DNA of 11,792 bases from Deltaproteobacteria bacterium. Its GTDB lineage: Bacteria; Desulfobacterota; Desulfuromonadia; Geobacterales; Pseudopelobacteraceae. Where the stretch lies: assembly GCA_016219145.1 (NCBI GenBank), contig JACRCG010000161.1:1-11792 (forward strand). Direction: 5' to 3'. The notes below the pieces were generated by a model, which had not been told where the DNA came from, made no database searches, and saw only the letters and a list, made by a program, of their open reading frames with translations. Numbering within the stretch: position 1 is the first letter of the stretch; each line of letters opens with the position of its first letter. Position numbers and translations under genes: made by a program. Positions 6,781 through 11,792 of this stretch are shown here, in pieces.

Positions 6781-6915
6781 AATGGAACGCGGACGACGCG
6801 GATTTAGCGGATTCACACGGATTTTTTAGATCGGTTTTTAACCAAAACTTTTTGGCTTTTGTTTTTGACTCTGATCCGCGTTGATCCGCCCGATCCGCGT
6901 CATCCGCGTTCCATT
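6781..6915. repeat. 135-bp GGAACGCGGATGACGCGG palindrome, family C, copy 2 (hdrA-flxD junction)
   Basis: Same length and orientation as copy 1 with about nine differences, five of them clustered in the centre (6835-6846). The terminal inverted repeats are 23 bp with one mismatch. It sits 13 bases upstream of the flxD start and 17 bases downstream of the hdrA stop. Confidence 0.92.
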
Positions 6916-6932
6916 GTCTTTGATCTTGATTC

Positions 6933-8930
6933 TTACAAAGCTTCTATCATGGCTACGATCTGTTCGTCGGTATATCCGTCCAGCTCGACACACTTGGAGG
7001 GACAGGTGGCCTGGCAGGTGCCGCAGCCGCCGCAAACACCGGGGTTGACGTAGGCCACCACCTTGATCAGGTTGCCCTGGCGATCCCGGATTTCCTTCTC
7101 TTCCACGGCGCCGTAGGCACAGACTTTTTTGCAGGCGAAACATCCGACGCAGCCGGCCTCACGCACGCGGGCCACGATCGGCTCCCGCTCCAGCTTGTCC
7201 TTGGCAAACAGGGTCATGACCTTGGCGGCGGCAGCGGAGGCCTGGGAAACGGTGTCGGGGATATCTTTGGGGCCCTGGCAGGCGCCAGCCAGATAAATGC
7301 CTGCCGTGGCGCACTCCACCGGACGCAGTTTGGCGTGGGCCTCGGAGTAGAAATTGTACTTGTCGTAGGAGATACCCAGTTTCTGGGCCAGAGCATCGGC
7401 GCCGGCCTGGGGCTGCACGGCGGTGGCCAGCACAACCATGTCGGCCTCGATCTCGACCTGTACGCCGACGGCGATGTCGCTGCCCATGACGACGATCTTG
7501 TCCCCCTTCTGGTACAGGCGCGATACCATGCCGCGGATGTAGACCGCCTCTTCTTCCTCAATCGATCTGCGCCAGAATTCGTCGTAAGCCTTTCCAGGGG
7601 TCCGGGCGTCCATGAAAAAGACATAAGCCTGGCCGTCATGCACCTTGTGATGGTAGAGCATGGTATGCTTGGCGGTGTACATGCAGCAGACCTTGGAGCA
7701 GTAGCTGATCCCTTTTTCACGGGCGCGCGAGCCGATGCACTGAATGAATACAATCTGCTTTGGCTCTTTTCCGTCGGAGGGGCGCAGGATCTTGCCGCCG
7801 GTGGGTCCGGAGGCCGATGCCAGACGCTCGAAAGTCATGCCGTCGATCACGTCCGGGATCTTGCCGTGGCCGAATTCACCGTAGCCCTTGATCATTGAGC
7901 CTTTCGGTTTCTCGGTGATGTTGTAGAGATCAAAACCGGTGGCGACCACAATAGCGCCGACCGGCTCTACTATCAGCCGGTCTTCCTGTTCATAGTCCAC
8001 AGCGCCGGGGCCGCAAACCTTCTGGCACAGACCGCATTTGCCGGTCTTGAACTTGGTGCAGTTCTCCCGGTCGATGACCGGGGTGTTGGGCACCGCCTGA
8101 GGAAACGGAACGTAGATGGCCGGGCGCATTCCCAGGTTGCAGTCGAATTTGTTGGGGATTTTTCTGATCGGGCATTTTTCCATGCAGACACCGCAGCCGG
8201 TGCATTTGTCCTCGTCGACCGAACGGGCCTTTTTCCTGATGGTGACCTGAAAGTTGCCGATATAACCTTCCACCAGTTCGATTTCGCTATAGGTGTAGAG
8301 TCTGATTTTGGGGTGATTGGCAACGTCCACCATTTTGGGGGTCATGATGCATTGCGAACAGTCCAGTGTCGGGAAGGTTTCGGATAGCTGGGCCATGTGG
8401 CCGCCTATTGAAGGCTCGCGCTCGACCAGAATGACTTCATGACCTGCGTCGGCGATATCCAGCGCCGCCTGTATACCGGCGATGCCGCCGCCGATGACCA
8501 GCGAGCGTTTGGTGACCGGAACGGTAATGGTGGGAAGCACGCGGTTCTTCTTGACCCGCTCGACCATCATGCCGACTATTTCGACCGCCTTGACGGTGGC
8601 CTCTTCCTTGTTTTCGTGAACCCAGGAGCAATGTTCGCGAATGTTGGCCATCTCGCACAGAAACGGATTCAAACCGGCCGCCTCGACCGCTTTTCTGAAG
8701 GTCCGCTCGTGCATGCGAGGGCTACAGGCCGCTACGACGACATGAGACAGCTTCTGCTCCTGGATGGCCTTTTTGAGCAGGTTCTGTCCGGGGTCGGAGC
8801 ACATGTACTTGTAGTCGGTGGAGAAAGCCACGCCGGGCAGCAGGCCGACTTCACGGGCCACCCGTTCAACATCGACGGTCCGGGATATGTTCTCGCCGCA
8901 ATGGCAGATGAATACGCCTATTCTTGACAT
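6933..8930 (-). CDS. hdrA: Heterodisulfide reductase-like subunit A, FAD/iron-sulfur electron-bifurcating hub
   Basis: HdrA is the flavin hub of the complex, proposed to split electron pairs between ferredoxin and HdrBC. The 665 residues match the usual methanogen length. The N-terminal domain has CHCG (9-12) and CSPRMHERTF (69-78). The FAD-binding loop is GGGIAG (147-152), followed by Cys191/Cys194. An inserted ferredoxin region carries Cys243, 246, 249, 253 and Cys291, 299, 302, 306. A conserved YCSKVCC site lies at 410-416, and Cys551 is in LAGACQGPKDIPDTVSQA. Two C-terminal [4Fe-4S] sites (594, 597, 600, 604 and 633, 636, 639, 643) fit the ferredoxin-docking end. The position that is selenocysteine in some archaeal HdrA is plain cysteine. 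The start has AAGGAA about 7 bases upstream, right at the edge of a family B repeat. It should be cytosolic. Confidence 0.97.
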   Translation of the reverse strand: MSRIGVFICHCGENISRTVDVERVAREVGLLPGVAFSTDYKYMCSDPGQNLLKKAIQEQKLSHVVVAACSPRMHERTFRKAVEAAGLNPFLCEMANIREHCSWVHENKEEATVKAVEIVGMMVERVKKNRVLPTITVPVTKRSLVIGGGIAGIQAALDIADAGHEVILVEREPSIGGHMAQLSETFPTLDCSQCIMTPKMVDVANHPKIRLYTYSEIELVEGYIGNFQVTIRKKARSVDEDKCTGCGVCMEKCPIRKIPNKFDCNLGMRPAIYVPFPQAVPNTPVIDRENCTKFKTGKCGLCQKVCGPGAVDYEQEDRLIVEPVGAIVVATGFDLYNITEKPKGSMIKGYGEFGHGKIPDVIDGMTFERLASASGPTGGKILRPSDGKEPKQIVFIQCIGSRAREKGISYCSKVCCMYTAKHTMLYHHKVHDGQAYVFFMDARTPGKAYDEFWRRSIEEEEAVYIRGMVSRLYQKGDKIVVMGSDIAVGVQVEIEADMVVLATAVQPQAGADALAQKLGISYDKYNFYSEAHAKLRPVECATAGIYLAGACQGPKDIPDTVSQASAAAAKVMTLFAKDKLEREPIVARVREAGCVGCFACKKVCAYGAVEEKEIRDRQGNLIKVVAYVNPGVCGGCGTCQATCPSKCVELDGYTDEQIVAMIEAL

Positions 8931-8941
8931 TTTGTTTCCTT

Positions 8942-9015
8942 GTAGGGGCGACCCGGCGGGTTGCCCGACTTTCGCATATTCACCGCAGAAGGGCGACCCA
9001 CCGGGTCGCCCCTAC
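8942..9015. repeat. GTAGGGGCGA palindrome, family B, copy 2 (hdrB-hdrA junction)
   Basis: A 74-base element with perfect 15-bp terminal inverted repeats (GTAGGGGCGACCCGG at 8942-8956, its complement at 9001-9015). Each end also contains a small internal hairpin pairing GGGCGACCC or GGGGCGACCC with a nearby complement. The right end contains the hdrB stop codon (CTA at 9012-9014, TAG on the - strand), and the left end lies just behind the hdrA ribosome-binding site. Confidence 0.92.
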
Positions 9016-9893
9016 GATAAATTCTTTTCCTTCAACAGCGGCATCGGGTTGACAATCATGGCATCCAACCCAAGTTTGTCCGGGCCCAGACCGACCGCCA
9101 GCCCGACCAGCTGGGTCAGATAGAAGACCGGCAGGTTGTACTCGACGTTATAGACCCCTTCAATTTCCTTCTGGCGGATGTCCAGGTTGCCGTGGCAGAG
9201 CGGGCAGCCGACCATGATGCAGTCGGCTCCGGCCGCTTTGGCCGAGTCCAGGATAGCGTTGGCGAGCTGGATGACAACACCGGGACGCGAGAGCGTGAAG
9301 TTGGCGCCGCAGCACTCCAGGCGGTGTGTCCAGGCTACGGTTGTCGCACCGGCCGATTCTATAACCCGCTCCATGATGGTGGGCGCTTCGACACAGTCCA
9401 GATTGGTGACATCGGTGGGGCGCGTCAGCAGGCAGCCGTAGTAGCAGGCCACCTTCAGGCCCGTCAACGGTTTGTTGACAGCCGCCGCCAGCCGCTCCAG
9501 CCCCAGGTCGCGGGCCAGGATGTCCAGCAGATGCTTGACGTTGCCGTCCAGGTGCAGCGGAGCATCAAGTGCTTTTTCGACCTGTTTGCGCTTGACCGGG
9601 CTCTCACCGAGAACATGCTGGGCCGTCTTCAGGCGCGAGAAACAGGCCGCGCAGGCCACCGCAAGATCCCCTTCGACCTGTTCGGCCAGTTCCAGATTCT
9701 TGGCGCACAGGGAGAGCGAAAGCAGTTCATCGACGTTGTGGGCCGGGGTGGCTCCGCAGCAGAACCAGTCCGGCACTTCGGTCAATCCGATCTTGAGCGC
9801 CTTGAACAGTTCGCGGGTGGAGAGATCGTATTCACCGGCCGAGGCGTGTAGAGAGCAACCGGGATAGTAGGAGTAGTTGAGTGGTGTTGTCAT
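9012..9893 (-). CDS. hdrB: Heterodisulfide reductase-like subunit B, CCG-domain catalytic subunit
   Basis: HdrB carries the noncubane [4Fe-4S] clusters that cleave a disulfide in HdrABC complexes. The 293-residue protein has two complete CCG motifs: Cys13, Cys45-Cys46, Cys81 and Cys84; then Cys154, Cys194-Cys195, Cys230 and Cys233. YYPGCSLH near the start and ECCGA, CPLCHGN later are typical. The frame is open to a TTG at 9929, but that extension runs into the heptamer repeat. ATG 9893 (MTTPLNYSYYPGC) gives the family N-terminus; ATG 9908 is possible but has AAGG with no spacing. The stop codon TAG is the first bases of a family B repeat, so the last residues may have been set by the insertion. 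Bacteria of this type lack coenzymes M and B, so the substrate disulfide is unknown; a DsrC-like protein is one candidate. Confidence 0.92.
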   Translation of the reverse strand: MTTPLNYSYYPGCSLHASAGEYDLSTRELFKALKIGLTEVPDWFCCGATPAHNVDELLSLSLCAKNLELAEQVEGDLAVACAACFSRLKTAQHVLGESPVKRKQVEKALDAPLHLDGNVKHLLDILARDLGLERLAAAVNKPLTGLKVACYYGCLLTRPTDVTNLDCVEAPTIMERVIESAGATTVAWTHRLECCGANFTLSRPGVVIQLANAILDSAKAAGADCIMVGCPLCHGNLDIRQKEIEGVYNVEYNLPVFYLTQLVGLAVGLGPDKLGLDAMIVNPMPLLKEKNLS

Positions 9894-9915
9894 AGTTATG
9901 GACTTCATCCTTGTT

Positions 9916-10002
9916 GGTTCGTGGTTCAAGGTTCAAGGTTCAAGGTTCAAGGTTCAAGGTTCGTGGTTTAAACATTGAACCAAGAACATCGAACCGCTTT
10001 TA
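9916..10002. repeat. GGTTCAA heptamer array, family A, copy 2 (hdrC-hdrB junction)
   Basis: Eight consecutive 7-base units at 9916-9971: GGTTCGT, five perfect GGTTCAA, GGTTCGT, GGTTTAA. A short inverted arm follows, with TTGAACC at 9975-9981 and CGAACC at 9990-9995. The outer end GAACCGCTTTTA is identical to that of copy 1 and contains the hdrC stop codon (TTA at 10000-10002, TAA on the - strand). Slippage at the array could change the spacing between hdrC and hdrB. Confidence 0.88.
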
Positions 10003-10584
10003 GAGTGCCTCACCTTTTCTTCTCATCTCTTCGATTCTCGCGAAGATCTTTTCAATTTCTGGCATATTCTTGTTCTTGCTGTGGAACATCTTCAACTTGC
10101 CTTTGGAAAGCAGCTTCGGCCCCAGCATCATATCTTTCAGAAACTGCCCCGATTTGACGTTGAAGACGGCGGCCAGCCGCATTTCGTACTGACGACCGTA
10201 GATGCGGATGTTGTCGAGAAATATCTTGTTGGCCAACTGGACGTAACTCTCTTTGGAGGGACCATCCAGATCCCAGGAAAGTTTCCGCAGGGCGTCCATG
10301 ATCGAAGCCAGGTGGACCTTGTTGGGACAGCGGGTGGAGCAGGTCTCGCACGAGGCGCAGTACCAGATCGAGCGGCCGGCCAGGACGCGCTGCCACTGGC
10401 CTAATTGCAGCAGACGCACCACCCGGTTGGGGGGATGTTCCATGAAGGTAGCCATCGGACAGCCGGCCGAGCATTTGCCGCACTGGAAACAGCGGCGGAC
10501 GGAAGTGCCGGAAAGGGCCTCGACCTTGCGGACAAAGTCAACGTCCATCGTCTCCCGGGAGATGATCATCTTTTTCTTTTTCAC
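10000..10584 (-). CDS. hdrC: Heterodisulfide reductase-like subunit C, two-cluster ferredoxin subunit
   Basis: HdrC carries two [4Fe-4S] clusters that pass electrons from HdrA to HdrB. The 194-residue protein shows both full motifs: Cys32, 35, 38, 42 (RCFQCGKCSAGCP) and Cys76, 79, 82, 86 (CASCETCSTRCP). A helical C-terminal region with a lysine-rich end follows. The start is GTG at 10584, supported by AGGA 8 bases upstream; the alternative ATG, five codons in, lacks a site as good. It is the first gene of the seven-gene operon. Its stop codon is within the family A repeat (TAAAAGCGGTTC on the - strand), exactly as for flxB. Family length and motif spacing are normal, so the subunit should be functional. 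Confidence 0.94.
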   Translation of the reverse strand: MKKKKMIISRETMDVDFVRKVEALSGTSVRRCFQCGKCSAGCPMATFMEHPPNRVVRLLQLGQWQRVLAGRSIWYCASCETCSTRCPNKVHLASIMDALRKLSWDLDGPSKESYVQLANKIFLDNIRIYGRQYEMRLAAVFNVKSGQFLKDMMLGPKLLSKGKLKMFHSKNKNMPEIEKIFARIEEMRRKGEAL

Positions 10585-10804
10585 GAGATTATTCCTGTCG
10601 CATCATTACAGAGCGGGGTAATGGCGGGCTAAAAGCAAAAGCCGCACCAGATCGGTAACTAGCTGATTTCATGCCGGTCTGTCTTTTCTTGAAGGCGTTT
10701 CAATGTCAGCACCGGGTAATATATCCCCAATTAATGTGTGTCGTGTGTAGAGATTGTCCGCAACCTGCCGGGCTGCCGATTATTTTCTTTTTCACGGAAC
10801 ACTA
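10585..10804 (-). other. Leader and probable promoter region of the hdr-flx operon
   Basis: The operon's promoter should lie in this 220-base stretch, between the terminator upstream and the hdrC start. I see no convincing -35/-10 pair. The best -10-like hexamer is TATATT on the - strand near 10712-10717, without a well-spaced -35. No sigma-54 GG/GC pair with correct spacing and no clear Rex or FNR palindrome was seen. The 13-base run TTTTCTTTTTCAC at 10572-10584 (the hdrC start) recurs near 10783-10795, where it opens a 29-codon GTG frame without a ribosome-binding site; I do not call that a gene. Confidence 0.4.
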
Positions 10805-10849
10805 TTTTATTTAAAATAAAATTCCACCGATCAATGTTTGAACGGTGGA
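10805..10849 (-). terminator. Intrinsic terminator downstream of the 5'-nucleotidase/beta-grasp unit
   Basis: Read on the - strand, CCACCG-T-TCAA pairs with TTGA-T-CGGTGG around a 3-base loop, giving a 10-bp stem with one T-T mismatch. It is followed at once by the T-rich tract AATTTTATTTT. This separates the upstream - strand unit from the hdr-flx operon. It lies about 175 bases after the beta-grasp stop codon, which is long for a terminator. Confidence 0.75.
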
Positions 10850-11024
10850 GCATGGCGAGCGGGGTGGGGATAGTCGTTGAATAACCTGCAATTAGCTCAT
10901 GTTGAATTTATTCTTTACACAAACGCTGCTCAAAATGCAAGGCAAAATTTATCACCATTCAATTTTTAGGAAAAGTTAAAAGTTGTCTTACCAAATGATA
11001 TGTGCGCCTGTTTAAGGCTCATTA
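10850..11024. other. AT-rich spacer without recognised gene
   Basis: This stretch between the terminator and the beta-grasp gene is clearly more AT-rich than its surroundings. I find no plausible coding frame, RNA gene or repeat family here. It would be the 3' untranslated part of the upstream - strand transcript. Confidence 0.5.
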
Positions 11025-11240
11025 TCAGAACAGCTGTTCTGCGCCGCTGCATGGGACCTTTTCTACCGTAATGCAATCGCCCTCCTGTAGCGCACCGTCC
11101 AGGCCGACCGAATTTCCCCAGCGGTCGCTGACGTTCCAATTGACGGAATCAGCTGCTGCTCCCGACAGTGCCGAGATGGCATGGCGCACCGTCATCCCTT
11201 TGGCCAGCGTGATCTCCTTGCCGTTGACAAAGACGCGCAT
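11025..11240 (-). CDS. Small beta-grasp protein, ThiS/MoaD-like, without C-terminal Gly-Gly
   Basis: A 71-residue protein with the pattern of a ubiquitin-like beta-grasp sulfur-carrier fold: an opening strand with a turn (MRVFVNGKEITLAKGMTV), a helix (RHAISAL), then WGNSVGLDGALQEGDCITVEKV near the end. ThiS and MoaD end in Gly-Gly, which is activated for sulfur transfer. This protein ends in CSGAEQLF, so a classical carrier role is unlikely unless the tail is processed. One cysteine is near the end (CSGAEQLF) and another is in GDCITV. The start codon overlaps the stop codon of the 5'-nucleotidase gene (TAATG), indicating translational coupling. No ThiF, MoeB or ThiG partner is in view. The fold is inferred from pattern only; function is not assigned. 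Confidence 0.7.
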   Translation of the reverse strand: MRVFVNGKEITLAKGMTVRHAISALSGAAADSVNWNVSDRWGNSVGLDGALQEGDCITVEKVPCSGAEQLF

Positions 11241-11792
11241 TATCTCTGCTCCGTAATTCTGCCATCAAGCTTTGTACTCACCGGCCCCGACTTTTCCAGA
11301 TAAGCCGCCACGATATCCCTCAGCCAGCGCCCCGGATCGTTATAGGCCAGGCGGCTGCTGTGAAGCGCTCCGCCGGTATCCGAGTAATCGCCCGCCGAAC
11401 GTATGGCCGCCCCGAAAGCCTGGTAGCCGTCCCCTCCTGCCGCCATGAAATCGAGGGTGGCCACCAGATAATCCCGCTTTTCATCCAGCGCCAGACCAGC
11501 CGCAATAATGTCTCCCACCCGCTTACCGACCGGCCTGGCAGGATTAAATGCAAACTTCAGCCCGGATACCTGCGGAAAACGCCCCTCCCCCTTTTCAACC
11601 CCGGAGACACCATGTTCCAGAGTTTCCCTCAACTGCCTGCCGTTCATCCGCACCGCCACAATGTAGTTGTTGAAGGGGAGTGCAGCGTAGATATCACGCA
11701 TGCTGACCGGCCCTTTCCGGATAGCGGTGCGGATACTGCCGCCGTTGACAATGGCGATTTCAGCGCCTGATGTTTCCCTGACGATGTCGGCA
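11240..11792 (-). CDS. 5'-nucleotidase family protein, C-terminal domain (5' end outside window)
   Basis: 183 residues are visible, ending with TAA at 11240-11242; the frame continues past base 11792, so the ATG at 11701 is internal. The sequence carries the substrate-binding C-terminal domain of the UshA/5'-nucleotidase/2',3'-cyclic phosphodiesterase family. It includes EIAIVNGGSIR (codons near 11761-11729), the start-of-domain motif RDIYAALPFNNYIVAVRMNGRQL, the VSGLKFAFNP strand and YLVATLDFMAAGGDGYQAF. The metallophosphatase domain must lie beyond the window. Such enzymes are usually exported and hydrolyse nucleotides for phosphate and nucleoside salvage; a signal peptide cannot be checked here. 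A related protein of the SoxB type cannot be excluded without the N-terminus. The family call is strong; substrate is open. It is coupled by a one-base overlap to the beta-grasp gene. Confidence 0.9.
   Translation of the reverse strand, partial: ADIVRETSGAEIAIVNGGSIRTAIRKGPVSMRDIYAALPFNNYIVAVRMNGRQLRETLEHGVSGVEKGEGRFPQVSGLKFAFNPARPVGKRVGDIIAAGLALDEKRDYLVATLDFMAAGGDGYQAFGAAIRSAGDYSDTGGALHSSRLAYNDPGRWLRDIVAAYLEKSGPVSTKLDGRITEQR

Noticed and set aside
6129..6915. flxD as cargo of an insertion sequence or composite transposon
   Set aside because: No transposase, the repeats have no target-site duplication I can see, and flxD is a normal member of this operon type; kept only as a direct-repeat observation.
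7335..7898. Open + strand frame (187 codons) opposite hdrA
   Set aside because: Antisense shadow of a well-supported hdrA; no independent coding evidence.
9192..9851. Long + strand open frame (219 codons) opposite hdrB
   Set aside because: Antisense shadow of hdrB in a GC-rich gene; no domain pattern or ribosome-binding site, and hdrB motifs are complete.
9916..9971. Possible CRISPR array
   Set aside because: Units are only 7 bases with no spacers, and no cas gene is present.
10706..10795. 29-codon GTG frame upstream of hdrC as a leader peptide
   Set aside because: No ribosome-binding site and no attenuator-like residue run.
10738..10800. Sigma-54 promoter at GGCAGGTTGC on the - strand
   Set aside because: The GG and GC elements are two bases too close for a -24/-12 promoter.

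Overview
The window looks like chromosome of an anaerobic Desulfuromonadales/Geobacter-type bacterium. The basis is a complete NADH-linked heterodisulfide-reductase-like operon, a selenocysteine-synthesis gene, non-mevalonate isoprenoid synthesis, dense two-component signalling, and intergenic palindromic repeats of kinds I associate with that group. The taxonomic call is inference from gene content and repeat style, not from a marker gene.

Left part (1-2966, + strand): the 3' end of selA, then ispD, a receiver-plus-histidine-kinase protein, and a small periplasmic DsbC/DsbG-like thiol protein. Gaps are 3, 2 and 22 bases, so these are probably cotranscribed. A convergent junction (2967-3141) follows, filled with short palindromic repeats.

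Centre (3142-10584, - strand): seven genes in the transcription order hdrC, hdrB, hdrA, flxD (mvhD-like), flxC, flxB, flxA. Together they encode a soluble, flavin- and iron-sulfur-rich complex of the FlxABCD-HdrABC type. FlxA should oxidise NAD(P)H. FlxB, FlxC and the [2Fe-2S] protein FlxD should relay electrons to HdrA, whose FAD is the proposed bifurcation site. HdrA would split electrons between ferredoxin and the HdrBC disulfide-reducing site. The physiological disulfide is not identifiable here.

The striking structural feature is that all six junctions in this operon are occupied by long repeat elements. There are three families: a GGTTCAA heptamer array, a GTAGGGGCGA-ended palindrome, and a 135-bp GGAACGCGGATGACGCGGAT-ended palindrome. 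They occur in the nested order A-B-C-C-B-A. Three stop codons lie inside the repeats, and flxD sits between two nearly identical 135-bp direct copies.

Right part (10585-11792): a 440-bp AT-richer spacer with a good intrinsic terminator on the - strand, then a two-gene - strand unit. It comprises a small beta-grasp (ThiS/MoaD-like) protein lacking the usual Gly-Gly end, overlapped by one base by the 3' end of a 5'-nucleotidase-family gene that runs off the window.
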